Source: Streptomyces antnestii (GTDB taxonomy: Bacteria > Actinomycetota > Actinomycetes > Streptomycetales > Streptomycetaceae). From it: a DNA stretch of 64,000 bases. This document shows, piece after piece, positions 41,740 to 50,062 of the stretch. Under the pieces are notes generated by a model, which was not told the origin of the DNA, ran no database searches, and saw nothing but the letters and a program-made list of their open reading frames with translations. Both the position numbers and the translations under genes were made by a program. Location of the stretch: assembly GCF_004005495.1 (NCBI RefSeq), contig NZ_RZYA01000013.1:173175-237174 (forward strand). The letters are read 5' to 3'. Positions within the stretch are counted from its first letter, which is position 1, and every line of letters begins with the position of its first letter.

Positions 41740-44022
41740 TCAGCCCTGGGGCTTGAAGTTCCTCAGGCGCAGGCTGTTGCCGACGACGAACACCGACGAG
41801 AACGCCATGGCCGCGCCCGCGATCATCGGGTTCAGCAGGCCCGCGGCGGCCAGCGGCAGCGCGGCGACGTTGTAGGCGAAGGCCCAGAAGAGGTTCGAGC
41901 GGATGGTGCGCAGGGTCCGCCGGGACAGGCGGATCGCGTCGGCCGCCGCCCGCAGGTCACCGCGGACAAGCGTCAGGTCGCCCGCCTCGATCGCCGCGTC
42001 CGTGCCGGTGCCCATCGCGAGCCCCAGGTCGGCCTGCGCCAGGGCCGCCGCGTCGTTGACCCCGTCGCCGACCATGGCGACGGAACGCCGCTCGCCCTGC
42101 AGCCTCTTGACGACGTCGACCTTGTCCTGCGGCATGACCTCGGCGATGACGTCCTCGGGGGAGATGCCCACCTCTGCGGCCACCGCGCGGGCCACCGCCT
42201 CGTTGTCCCCGGTCAGCAGGACCGGGCGCAGACCCAGGGCACGGAAGCGCCTGATGGCCTCGGCGCTGGTGTCCTTGACCGCGTCCGCGACTTCGAGGAC
42301 CGCCCGCGCCTCCCCGTCCCAGGCCACCGCGATCGCCGTACGGCCATTCGCCTCGGCGGCCGACTTGGCCCGCTCGAGCTCCACCGGCAGCCGGATCTCC
42401 CACTCGGCGAGCAGCTTCTCGCGGCCGACGAGTACGGCGTGGCCGTCGACGATGCCCTGGACGCCGAGCCCGGGAACGTTCGCGAAGTCCTCCACGGTCC
42501 CGAGGTCGCCCGCCTCGTCGCGTGCCCCGGCGGCGACGGCCTGGGCGATCGGGTGCTCCGAGGAGTGTTCCAACGCCCCTGCGAGGCGCAGGACTTCGCG
42601 CTCGTCGGTGCCGTCGGCGACGTGGGTGGCGAGGAGGGTCATCCGGCCGGTCGTGACGGTTCCGGTCTTGTCGAGGACGATCGTGTCGACGGCGCGCGTG
42701 GTCTCCAGGACCTCCGGGCCCTTGATGAGGATGCCGAGCTGCGCGCCCCGGCCGGTGCCGACCATCAGCGCGGTCGGGGTGGCCAGGCCCAGGGCGCAGG
42801 GGCAGGCGATGATGAGGACGGCGACGGCCGCGGTGAAGGCGGCGGTGATGCCGGCGCCGTTGCCCAGCCAGAAGCCGAGGGTGGCCAGGGCGAGCCCGAT
42901 GACGACGGGCACGAAGACGGCGGAGATCTTGTCGGCGAGGCGCTGGGCCGCGGCCTTGCCGTTCTGCGCGTCCTCCACGAGGCGTGCCATGCGGGCGAGT
43001 TGGGTGTCGGCGCCGACGCGGGTGGCCTCGACGACGAGGCGTCCGCCGACGTTCAGGGTCGCGCCGGTGACGGAGTCGCCGACGGCGACCTCGACGGGCA
43101 CGGACTCGCCGGTCAGCATGGACGCGTCGACGGCGGAGGCGCCCTCGGTGACGGTGCCGTCGGTGGCGATCTTCTCGCCGGGCCGTACGAGGAAACGGTC
43201 GCCGACCTTCAACTCGCTCACGGGCACGGTCTCTTCGCGCCCGCCCTCGCGCACAAGGGTGACGTCCTTCGCGCCGAGTTCGAGCAGCGCCTTGAGCGCG
43301 GCGCCCGCCTTCCGCTTGGACCTGGCCTCGAAGTAGCGCCCGGCGAGGATGAAGGCGGTGACTCCGGCGGCGGCCTCCAGGTAGATGTTCCCGGCGCCGT
43401 CGCTGCGGGCGATGGTCAGCTCGAAGGGGTGGGTCATGCCGGGCATCCCTGCGGTCCCGAAGAACAGGGCCCACAGCGACCAGAGGAACGCGGCCGACGT
43501 GCCGACGGAGATCAGCGTGTCCATCGTCGCGGCGCCGTGCCGCGCGTTCGTGAAGGCGGCCTTGTGGAAGGGCCAGGCGGCGTAGGTGACGACGGGCGCC
43601 GTCAGCGTGAGGGACAGCCACTGCCAGTACTCGAACTGCAGGACCGGGACCATGGCCATCGCGATGACCGGCACGGCGAGCACGACGGCGGTGACGAGCC
43701 GCTGACGCAGCGGGGCGAGGGCATCGGCCTCCGGCTGCGCGTCCGCTTCGTCCGTGGCCTCGCCCGTGGGCCTGGGCGGCTCCTGGGCCGTGTACCCGGT
43801 GGCCTCGACGGTGGCGATCAGGTCGGCCACGGCGACCCCGCCGGCGAAGGTGACCTTCGCCTTCTCCGTCGCGTAGTTGACGGTCGCCTCGACGCCGTCC
43901 ATCCGGTTCAGCTTCTTCTCGATCCGGGCGGCGCACGACGCGCAGGTCATACCGCCGATGGCCAGTTCCACCTCTGCCGCGGGGGCGGCGGAGGGTGCGG
44001 GGGCGGCTGCGTGCGCCGTCAT
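41740..44022 (-). CDS. copA: Copper-exporting P1B-type ATPase
   Basis: 760-residue Cu(I) exporter. One N-terminal heavy-metal domain with GGMTCASCAARIEKKL (about residues 23-38), about eight membrane helices, actuator SMLTGESVPVEV, transmembrane CPC site IIACPCALGLATPTALM, phosphorylation site VLDKTGTVTTG, HP locus SSEHPIAQA and hinge MVGDGVNDAAALAQADLG. Transcribed divergently from a His-rich exported protein; two perfect CsoR-type operators overlap both promoters, so copper de-repression of both genes is expected. No copZ or csoR gene is in the window. Confidence 0.97.
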   Translation of the reverse strand: MTAHAAAPAPSAAPAAEVELAIGGMTCASCAARIEKKLNRMDGVEATVNYATEKAKVTFAGGVAVADLIATVEATGYTAQEPPRPTGEATDEADAQPEADALAPLRQRLVTAVVLAVPVIAMAMVPVLQFEYWQWLSLTLTAPVVTYAAWPFHKAAFTNARHGAATMDTLISVGTSAAFLWSLWALFFGTAGMPGMTHPFELTIARSDGAGNIYLEAAAGVTAFILAGRYFEARSKRKAGAALKALLELGAKDVTLVREGGREETVPVSELKVGDRFLVRPGEKIATDGTVTEGASAVDASMLTGESVPVEVAVGDSVTGATLNVGGRLVVEATRVGADTQLARMARLVEDAQNGKAAAQRLADKISAVFVPVVIGLALATLGFWLGNGAGITAAFTAAVAVLIIACPCALGLATPTALMVGTGRGAQLGILIKGPEVLETTRAVDTIVLDKTGTVTTGRMTLLATHVADGTDEREVLRLAGALEHSSEHPIAQAVAAGARDEAGDLGTVEDFANVPGLGVQGIVDGHAVLVGREKLLAEWEIRLPVELERAKSAAEANGRTAIAVAWDGEARAVLEVADAVKDTSAEAIRRFRALGLRPVLLTGDNEAVARAVAAEVGISPEDVIAEVMPQDKVDVVKRLQGERRSVAMVGDGVNDAAALAQADLGLAMGTGTDAAIEAGDLTLVRGDLRAAADAIRLSRRTLRTIRSNLFWAFAYNVAALPLAAAGLLNPMIAGAAMAFSSVFVVGNSLRLRNFKPQG

Positions 44023-44054
44023 GGTGCCTCCTCGGTCGGGACTTCTTGACCTCA

Positions 44055-44083
44055 GTTATACCCCCAGGGGGTATCGAGCGCAA
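44055..44083 (-). promoter_or_regulatory. copA promoter overlapping a CsoR-type operator
   Basis: On the minus strand TTGCGC (44083-44078) and TATAAC (44060-44055) are 17 nt apart. The palindrome ATACCCCC-A-GGGGGTAT at 44058-44074 fills the spacer and the first bases of the -10. Confidence 0.75.
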
Positions 44084-44096
44084 GAAATTCTCCCGC

Positions 44097-44124
44097 TTGA
44101 CTTCATACCCCCTGGGGGTATCTT
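44097..44124 (+). promoter_or_regulatory. Second CsoR-type operator within a TTGACT-N16-TATCTT promoter
   Basis: Plus-strand promoter TTGACT (44097-44102), TATCTT (44119-44124). The palindrome ATACCCCC-T-GGGGGTAT at 44105-44121 lies between and over the -10. Operator centres are 47 bp from those of the copA-facing site. This is the GC-core/AT-flank palindrome known for CsoR repressors. Confidence 0.78.
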
Positions 44125-44164
44125 CGGAGTCAGTCGGATGAGCCAGCCCACCCAGGAGCCCGTC

Positions 44165-45106
44165 ATGAAGACCGCACTGAAGATCACCGCCTTCGCCGCC
44201 GCCGTCGCCGCCACCTTCGGCACCGCGTACGGGGTGGGCAGCACCGTCACCCCCGTCACCGCGGGCAAGCAGCACGGTGAACCCACCGGGCACGGCGACC
44301 ACGGCCGGCAAGACGACCACGGCAACCACGGCGGGCACGGTGGAATGGCCGGGAAGGAGGCCGCCGTCCCCGGCGGTCTGCAGATCTCCGAGCGCGGCTA
44401 CACCCTCGCCCTCAAGACGCCCCGCATCGCCGCCGCCGGTGAACGCACCGAGCTGAGCTTCGCGATCACCAAGGACGACACGGGCCGCAAGGTCACCGCG
44501 TACCGGACCGAGCACGGCAAGCAGCTGCACCTGATCGTCGCCTCGCGGGACCTCACGGTCTACCGCCACTTGCACCCGGTCCGCGCGGCGGACGGCACCT
44601 GGACGACACCCGTCGAGCTGCCGAAGGCGGGCGACTACCGGGTCTTCGCCGACTTCGCCCCGCAGTCGGAGAAGGAGGGCCTGACGCTCGGCGCGGACCT
44701 GTCGGTGGCGGGGAAGTACGCGCCCCAGGACCTCCCGGCCCCCTCCGCTACCGCCGGGGCCGGCGACGGCTACGAGGTGCGGCTCAGCGGCAAGCCGACG
44801 GCGGGTGCGGCGAGCCAACTCACCCTGAGCGTCAGCCGGAACGGCAAGCCGGTCACCGACCTCCAGCCCTACCTCGGCTCCTACGGGCACCTGGTCGCCC
44901 TGCGCTCCGGCGACCTCGCCTATCTGCACGTCCACCCGAACGAGGGCGGCCCCGGGCCCGAGGTCTCGTTCACGGCGACCGCGCCGAGCACGGGGACGTA
45001 CCGGCTCTTCCTGGACTTCAAGCACAACGGCACGGTGCGGACGGCGGAATTCACGGTGCAGGCCGGGCGGAGCGGGAGTGATCACTCGGAGGGCCACGGT
45101 CACTGA
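44165..45106 (+). CDS. His-rich exported copper-associated protein
   Basis: 313 residues from ATG 44165 (AGGAG 7 nt upstream). A signal-anchor region (ALKITAFAAAVAATFGTAYGV) is followed by a His/Gly-rich stretch with HGEPTGHGDHG and HGNHGGHGG, likely to bind Cu. The rest is two beta-rich halves: one with KQLHLIVASRDLTVYRHLHPV, the other SYGHLVALRSGDLAYLHVHPNEGG, with paired HxH-type patterns. This resembles actinobacterial proteins found beside copper exporters; a role in periplasmic/extracytoplasmic copper handling is inferred from the operators and neighbours. An upstream in-frame ATG at 44138 with GGAG is an alternative start (adds nine residues). Confidence 0.85.
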   Translation: MKTALKITAFAAAVAATFGTAYGVGSTVTPVTAGKQHGEPTGHGDHGRQDDHGNHGGHGGMAGKEAAVPGGLQISERGYTLALKTPRIAAAGERTELSFAITKDDTGRKVTAYRTEHGKQLHLIVASRDLTVYRHLHPVRAADGTWTTPVELPKAGDYRVFADFAPQSEKEGLTLGADLSVAGKYAPQDLPAPSATAGAGDGYEVRLSGKPTAGAASQLTLSVSRNGKPVTDLQPYLGSYGHLVALRSGDLAYLHVHPNEGGPGPEVSFTATAPSTGTYRLFLDFKHNGTVRTAEFTVQAGRSGSDHSEGHGH

Positions 45107-45227
45107 TCACCTGCCGGCGGGGGCGCTCGGCGCGTAGGCTGGCCTATTGGACTAGACCTCTATGGCCTACCCGCACCCGCCCTCGCAACCGACACACACC
45201 GATACGTACCGACCGACAAGGGGTCCC

Positions 45228-45917
45228 ATGAGCAAGCGTGCAGTCCTGGAGGTGATCGCGCTCGGCGCCGAGGACGCGGTCGCGGCGCAGGTGGGCGGGG
45301 CCGACCGTCTTGAGCTGGTCACCGACATGGCGGCGGACGGGCTCACGCCCTCGCGCGAGACGTTCGGCCGGATCCGGGCGGCCGTCGGCATCCCGCTGCG
45401 GGTCATGATCCGGCTCGCGGACGGTTTCGCTGCGGGGGACGTGGACGCGCTGGTGGAGGCCGCGCGGGGGCTGCGCGCGGAAGGGGCCGACGAGTTCGTG
45501 CTCGGTTTCCTCGACCCGGCGGGCGGCCCCGACATGGCGGCGGTCGACCGGATCACGGCGGAGCTCGACGGCTGCCGCTGGACGTTCCACCGCGCGATCG
45601 ACCGGGCGGCGGACCGGGACGCCCTGCGCAAGCGGCTCGCGGACGAGCCCGGCCTCGACACGTATCTGACGGCGGGCTCGCCGGCCGGCGTGGACACCGG
45701 GCTCGACGTCCTGGCGGCGGAGGCGGCCCGCGCGGGCGAGCCGGGCTACCGGCAGCAGATCCTCGTGGGCGGCGGCCTCCGCCTCGACCACCTCCCCCGG
45801 CTGAAGGCGGCCGGCCTGGACGCCTTCCACATCGGCGGCGCGGCCCGCCCCCAGGGCTGGAACGCCCCGGTCTCGGCGGACGCGGTACGGGAGTGGCGAG
45901 CGGCGGTCGACGCGTAG
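45228..45917 (+). CDS. cutC: CutC family protein
   Basis: 229-residue TIM-barrel protein of the CutC family: VIALGAEDAVAAQVGGADRLELVTDMAADGLTPS at the start, RVMIRLADGF, TFHRAIDRAADRDALRKRL, and VGGGLRLDHLPRLKAAGLDAFHIGGAARP near the end. The family was linked to copper homeostasis by genetics, though the enzyme activity is unsettled. It is 121 nt downstream of the His-rich copper protein gene on the same strand, consistent with a copper theme. Its stop is 25 nt from a MITE. Confidence 0.92.
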   Translation: MSKRAVLEVIALGAEDAVAAQVGGADRLELVTDMAADGLTPSRETFGRIRAAVGIPLRVMIRLADGFAAGDVDALVEAARGLRAEGADEFVLGFLDPAGGPDMAAVDRITAELDGCRWTFHRAIDRAADRDALRKRLADEPGLDTYLTAGSPAGVDTGLDVLAAEAARAGEPGYRQQILVGGGLRLDHLPRLKAAGLDAFHIGGAARPQGWNAPVSADAVREWRAAVDA

Positions 45918-45942
45918 GGCTGCCGCCGGGGCATAGAGGTCG

Positions 45943-46111
45943 CCAGGGCGTGTCCGGTGGATCAGGGTGGGACAGGTCGCGGCGTCCGGTGCGGTGCATC
46001 GCAAGGCGCCGGAGCGTCCTGACAGCGGAGCTGTCCGGGCGTTTCGGCAACGCGGCGAGGTGCCGTGACAGGCGTCGCGGCCCCGGCCATGATCCGCCGG
46101 ACACGCCCTAG
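45943..46111. repeat. MITE copy 1 (169 bp)
   Basis: Ends GGGCGTGTCCGGTGG... and ...CCGCCGGACACGCCC are near-perfect inverted repeats of about 20 bp flanked by CCAG (left) and CTAG (right). The interior is almost identical to 62922-63118. It has no open frame with support. The YTAR-type target and length point to a non-autonomous derivative of an IS5-like element. The right CTAG supplies the TAG stop of the helD-like gene (46108-46110 on the minus strand). Confidence 0.8.
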
Positions 46112-48147
46112 GCCCCCAGCTGCTCCGGCAGCGGGGCCGCGTGGATGACCACGAGGCCCGAGACCGCGCGCGTCAGCGCCACGTACAGGCGCCGCAGTCC
46201 GGTCCGTTCGTCCGGTTCGCCGTCGACGACGGCGGCGGGCTCGTCCAGGACCACGTAGTCGTACTCCAGTCCCTTGGCCAGCGAGGCGGGGACCAGGGTC
46301 AGACGGGTTGCGGCCGTGGTCTCCTCGCCGGGGCCGAGGTAGGTGAGGCCCGCGTCCGACAGGGCGGAGGCCAGGTCCGGGATGCGGGCGTCGGCGGCGA
46401 TGAGACCCACGGAACCCTCCCGCTCCAGGGCCTCGACGCAGGCGGCGACCACGTCACGGGCGCCGTCCGACGCCTCCCTGACCTCGAAGGCCCCGGGGTT
46501 CTCGCGGACGGACGAGACGGGCGCGAGGCCGGGCGCGATGTGGGGCAGCAGCCGGGACGCGTACGCGATGACGTCGCGGGGCACGCGGAATCCGACGGTC
46601 AGCTCCTCGACGACGGCCTCCTCCTTGCCGAGGTGCCGCAGCGCCTCGGCCCAGCTGCGCGTGGCCCACGGGGTCGTGCCCTGCGCGAGGTCGCCGAGGA
46701 CGGTGGCGGATCCGGTGGTGCAGCGGCGCCCGACGGCCCGGTACTGCATGGGCGACAGGTCCTGCGCCTCGTCGAGCACGACGTGCCCGAGGGAGTGGGT
46801 GCGGGCGACGAGGTCGGTCACCTCGTCGATGAGCACGGCGTCGGCGGACGACCACTTGGCGGCCCGCACGCTCCGCGCCGGCCGCTCCCACAGCACGCAC
46901 TTCTGCTCGTCCTCGCTCAGCACACCCTCCGCGTGCTCGGCGAGGAAGTCGGCGTCGGACAGCAGCCGCAGCACCAGCTTCGCCGGGTCGACGGCCGGCC
47001 AGATGGCCTTCACGGCCGCCTTGACCGCCGCGTTCCGCGCCACGGCGTCCTGCACGCGGTCGTCCGGCGCCTCGCCGGACCGTTCCATCTGGACGAGGAC
47101 GGCGTGGGCGATGCGCTGCGGAAGGGCCTCGCGGGCCGCGCCGTACCGCATGTCGCGGGCCGTCAACTCCCGGACGATCTCCTCCAGTTCGTGACCCGGC
47201 ACCCGCCACCGCCGGGAGCCGCGCACGACGACGACGGACTCCGTCGGTGGCGTGATGTGCGAGCGCACGGCCCGCCGCAGCACCTCGGCCATGCGCGCGT
47301 CACCCTTGATGACGGCGGCGTCGGCCGAATCGACTCCCCGCACCTCCACATGCGCGACGAGGTCGTCGACGGTGGCCTGCTTGACCTCCAGCTCACCGAG
47401 CGCGGGCAGCACCTGCTCGATGTAGTGCAGGAAGGACCGGTTCGGCCCGATGACGAGCGTCCCGGTCCGGGCGAGCCGCTCCCGGTGGGCGTACAGCAGA
47501 TACGCGACGCGGTGGAGGCCGACGGCGGTCTTTCCGGTCCCGGGCCCGCCCTGGACGCACACGGACCCCGAGAGCCCGCTGCGGACGATTTCATCCTGCT
47601 CGGGCTGGATGGTGGCGACGATGTCCCGCATGGGCCCGACGCGGGGCCGCTCGATCTCGGCCTGGAGCAGCGCGCTGACGACCTCGGCCTCGGCCGGATC
47701 GGAGAGCCGCTCGTCCTCGTACGCGGTGAGGTCCCCGCCCGTGTACCCGAACCGCCGCCGCAACCCGACGTCCATCGGGTCCTTCTTCGAGGCCCGGTAG
47801 AAGGGCTGGGAGACGGGCGCGCGCCAGTCGATGACCATCGGATCGCCCACCGCATCGTGAACATGCCGCCGCCCGATGTAGAACCGCTCGCCCTCGCCCC
47901 CTTCCGCCTCGTCGGCGCCGGGGGCGTGCAGGTAGTCGAGGCGCCCGAAGAACAGCGGGGTGTGCGACAGGTCGGCGAGCGCCTTGATCCGGTCGTCGAT
48001 CTGGCGCTGCAGCACGGCGGCGTTCACCCAGTTCGCGGTGACGTCGGCGATGTCGAGGGACTCCACGTCCTCCCGCATGGCGCGCAGGGCGGCACGGGAC
48101 GACGTGAGGTGGGCGCGCTCGCGGGAGAGCGGGTCGTCGAGGGACAC
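46108..48147 (-). CDS. HelD/HelR-like RNA polymerase remodelling ATPase
   Basis: 679-residue UvrD/Rep-like protein with the HelD layout: N-terminal coiled arm (SLDDPLSRERAHLTSSRAALRAMREDVESLD), then 1A domain with Walker A VQGGPGTGKTAVGLHR, DEAQDLSPMQ Walker B and C-terminal VVLDEPAAVVDGEPDERTGLRRLYVALTRAVSGLVV. HelD dislodges stalled RNA polymerase; HelR versions give rifamycin resistance. Upstream no rifamycin-associated element was recognised. GTG 48147 with GGAGGA 7 nt upstream. The stop TAG falls in the right end of MITE copy 1. Confidence 0.88.
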   Translation of the reverse strand: MSLDDPLSRERAHLTSSRAALRAMREDVESLDIADVTANWVNAAVLQRQIDDRIKALADLSHTPLFFGRLDYLHAPGADEAEGGEGERFYIGRRHVHDAVGDPMVIDWRAPVSQPFYRASKKDPMDVGLRRRFGYTGGDLTAYEDERLSDPAEAEVVSALLQAEIERPRVGPMRDIVATIQPEQDEIVRSGLSGSVCVQGGPGTGKTAVGLHRVAYLLYAHRERLARTGTLVIGPNRSFLHYIEQVLPALGELEVKQATVDDLVAHVEVRGVDSADAAVIKGDARMAEVLRRAVRSHITPPTESVVVVRGSRRWRVPGHELEEIVRELTARDMRYGAAREALPQRIAHAVLVQMERSGEAPDDRVQDAVARNAAVKAAVKAIWPAVDPAKLVLRLLSDADFLAEHAEGVLSEDEQKCVLWERPARSVRAAKWSSADAVLIDEVTDLVARTHSLGHVVLDEAQDLSPMQYRAVGRRCTTGSATVLGDLAQGTTPWATRSWAEALRHLGKEEAVVEELTVGFRVPRDVIAYASRLLPHIAPGLAPVSSVRENPGAFEVREASDGARDVVAACVEALEREGSVGLIAADARIPDLASALSDAGLTYLGPGEETTAATRLTLVPASLAKGLEYDYVVLDEPAAVVDGEPDERTGLRRLYVALTRAVSGLVVIHAAPLPEQLGA

Positions 48148-48469
48148 GGGTACTTCCTCCGGGCTCCGGGGGTTCGGTGACGGACGGCGGCCGACCGGTT
48201 TCCGTCCGGCGGGCGGCACTCCACGGAGGGAGGCGGGGAAGTCGGACACCCTACTCCGGTGACCTGCGCGGGGGCCAACGGTTTTGTCGGGAGCCCGCGC
48301 CCCCGTTTCCCCGGCAGCCCGTGCCCCCGATTTCCCGGCAGCCCGCGCCCCCGACAGATGGGCCCTAGGGGTCCCCCTCAGTCCCAGGGCGCATGGCCGG
48401 CCGCGCAACCTACACCCACGGACCGATGTGCACGGAATGCCCGTATTCCACCATGGAGGTATGACGACG
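48148..48469. promoter_or_regulatory. 322-nt divergent region with a 24-bp tandem repeat
   Basis: Holds three 24-bp units beginning at 48288, 48312 and 48336 (CGGSAGCCCGYGCCCCCG core), then a TGGGCCCTAGGGGTCCC near-palindrome near 48359-48376. The ribosome site of the next small gene is at 48455-48460. No sigma-70 promoter is obvious. Confidence 0.4.
48288..48358. repeat. 24-bp tandem repeat, three units
   Basis: Units start at 48288, 48312 and 48336. Units 1 and 2 differ at four positions; unit 3 diverges at its end. Located between two divergent genes. Confidence 0.75.
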
Positions 48470-48643
48470 ATGACCTTCACCCACGGTGCGACGGCGGCCA
48501 CGGACACGCGTCACCCCCACCGGCTGGGGAACGTGTTGCGGGCCTGCAAGGTCCTGGTGGTCACGGCGCTGCGCGTGATCCTCCTCGGCGAGTACGACGA
48601 GGAGGCCGGGATCCACAGGCGATCACCCTCGTACCGGACGTGA
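48470..48643 (+). CDS. Small hypothetical protein
   Basis: 57 residues: MTFTHGATAATDTRHPHRLG, an amphipathic/hydrophobic helix NVLRACKVLVVTALRVILLG, then EYDEEAGIHRRSPSYRT. ATG 48470 with GGAGGT (48455-48460) 9 nt upstream. Might be a small membrane-associated protein. Function unknown. Confidence 0.65.
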   Translation: MTFTHGATAATDTRHPHRLGNVLRACKVLVVTALRVILLGEYDEEAGIHRRSPSYRT

Positions 48644-48668
48644 GCGGGAGTGGCGCTAGGGTCGCCCC

Positions 48669-49331
48669 ATGCGGGACGACCACGAGCTCAGGAGTGCCTG
48701 GATCCGGACGCTGCGTGCGGCCCGGACCACGACCACGCCCACCTCCGCCGCCCCCGCGGAGGCCTACGCAGATGATCTTCTGGGGCGCTGGGCGGAGCCG
48801 CAGCGGAGGTACCACACCACCGCCCACCTCAAGGCCGTCCTGGACCACGTCGACGAGCTGGAGGAGCACGCCGACGACCCGGACCTCGTCCGCCTCGCAG
48901 CCTGGTTCCACGACGCCGTGTACCTGCCCGAGCGCTCGACCAACGAGGAGCGTTCCGCACGCCTCGCCGAACGCGCCCTGAACGAGGCCGGCCTGACGGA
49001 CGACCAGATCCAGGAAGTGAGCCGGCTCGTCCTGCTCACCGTGACCCACGACCCCGCCGAGGGCGACCGGAACGGTGAGGTGCTGTGTGACGCCGACCTC
49101 GCCATCCTCGCCGCGCCGCCGGAGGCATACGCGGCCTACGCGGCGGCGGTCCGGGAGGAGTACGGCTTCGTGCCGGACGAGCCGTTCCGCGAGGGCCGCG
49201 CCGCCGTCCTGCGCCAACTCCTGTCCCTGCCCCGCCTGTTCCGCACCCCCTACGGGGCGGAGCACTGGGAGGGCCCGGCCCGCGAGAACCTGACCGCGGA
49301 GCTGGCCCTGCTGTCCCCGCAAACGGGTTGA
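48669..49331 (+). CDS. HD-domain metal-dependent phosphohydrolase
   Basis: 220-residue HD-superfamily protein of the small predicted-hydrolase type: RRYHTTAHLKAVLDHV carries the first His, AAWFHDAVYL the HD pair (about residues 78-84), and CDADLAILAAPPEAYAAYAAAVREEYGFVP the last Asp. Substrate unknown, possibly a nucleotide. The stop codon TGA (49329-49331) lies in the first unit of a 17-bp tandem array. Confidence 0.86.
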   Translation: MRDDHELRSAWIRTLRAARTTTTPTSAAPAEAYADDLLGRWAEPQRRYHTTAHLKAVLDHVDELEEHADDPDLVRLAAWFHDAVYLPERSTNEERSARLAERALNEAGLTDDQIQEVSRLVLLTVTHDPAEGDRNGEVLCDADLAILAAPPEAYAAYAAAVREEYGFVPDEPFREGRAAVLRQLLSLPRLFRTPYGAEHWEGPARENLTAELALLSPQTG

Positions 49332-49493
49332 CCGGGGAAACCGGCTGATCGGGCAAACCGGTTGACCAGGCACACCGGCTGATTGGGCAAACGGTTGACC
49401 GGGCAAACCGGTTGACCAGGCACACCGGCTGATCGGGCACCCCGATTGACCGGGCAAACGGTTGACCGGGCAAACCGGTTGATCGGCGCGCGG
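49326..49493. repeat. Ten-unit 17-bp tandem array
   Basis: Ten units of 17 bp (two of 16) with consensus GGTTGACCGGGCAAACC start at 49326, 49343, 49360, 49377, 49393, 49410, 49427, 49444, 49460 and 49477. GGTT and AACC at unit ends are inverted, so each unit is imperfectly palindromic. Units 3 and 6 are identical. There are no spacers, so it is not a CRISPR. Confidence 0.93.
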
Positions 49494-49513
49494 GGCTGCC
49501 GCATCCTCGCCGC

Positions 49514-50044
49514 ATGACACTCCTCACCCTCGCGGCCCCCCGGGTGCGCCTGCACGAGCTGTCCCCCGAGTCGGCCGCGGACCTGCACTCCGGCGGCGGA
49601 GCGGGCGGCTTCACCTGGCTGGACGGCGGCGCGCCGGACGGCACACGGACCGGCTCCGGGATCACGGTGAAGGCGCACGCCCGGGGCGCCTACCGCGCGG
49701 GCTGGGGGACGTACGTGATCGTCCGGTCCGGGGACGGGCACGCGATCGGCGGGATCGGCTTCCACAGCGCGCCGGACGACGACGGCCGCGTGGAGATCGG
49801 CTACGACCTGACGGAGGGGGCGCGCGGCCGGGGCTACGCCACGGAGGCGGTGACCGCGATCGCGGCCTGGGCCCTGTCACAGCCGGGCGTCACGGCGGTG
49901 ACGGCCACTACGGACCCGGACAACGCGGCGTCCCAGCGGGTCCTGCGGAGGGCCGGCTTCGCGGAGATCCCGGCGGCCGGGGACGAGCGCGCCTACGAAC
50001 TCCCGCACACGCCCGACCGCACTCCAGGAATGTCAGCAACGTAA
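49514..50044 (+). CDS. GNAT-family N-acetyltransferase
   Basis: 176-residue GCN5-related acetyltransferase of the RimJ/RimL-like group. Acetyl-CoA motif EIGYDLTEGARGRGYATEAVTAI and the following VTAVTATTDPDNAASQRVLRRAGFAEI are characteristic. Acceptor unknown. Start ATG 49514, 20 nt after the 17-bp array. Its stop is 18 nt from the MFS gene. Confidence 0.92.
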   Translation: MTLLTLAAPRVRLHELSPESAADLHSGGGAGGFTWLDGGAPDGTRTGSGITVKAHARGAYRAGWGTYVIVRSGDGHAIGGIGFHSAPDDDGRVEIGYDLTEGARGRGYATEAVTAIAAWALSQPGVTAVTATTDPDNAASQRVLRRAGFAEIPAAGDERAYELPHTPDRTPGMSAT

Positions 50045-50062
50045 GCCGCGTTGACAGCTGTT

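Noticed and set aside
41957..45103. 1048-residue minus-strand frame across copA and the His-rich gene
   Set aside because: It is the wrong frame for copA and runs antisense to the copper-protein gene; both real genes have motifs and ribosome sites.
45943..46111. Short frames across the MITE as a transposase remnant
   Set aside because: No DDE residues or transposase pattern were found; it is a non-autonomous element.
46108..48507. Upstream extension of the HelD-like frame to 48507
   Set aside because: The extra 120 residues are Arg/Gly-rich and come from the 24-bp repeat region. GTG 48147 has a good ribosome site and matches the family start.
49326..49493. CRISPR array
   Set aside because: Units are contiguous with no spacers, and no cas gene is nearby.
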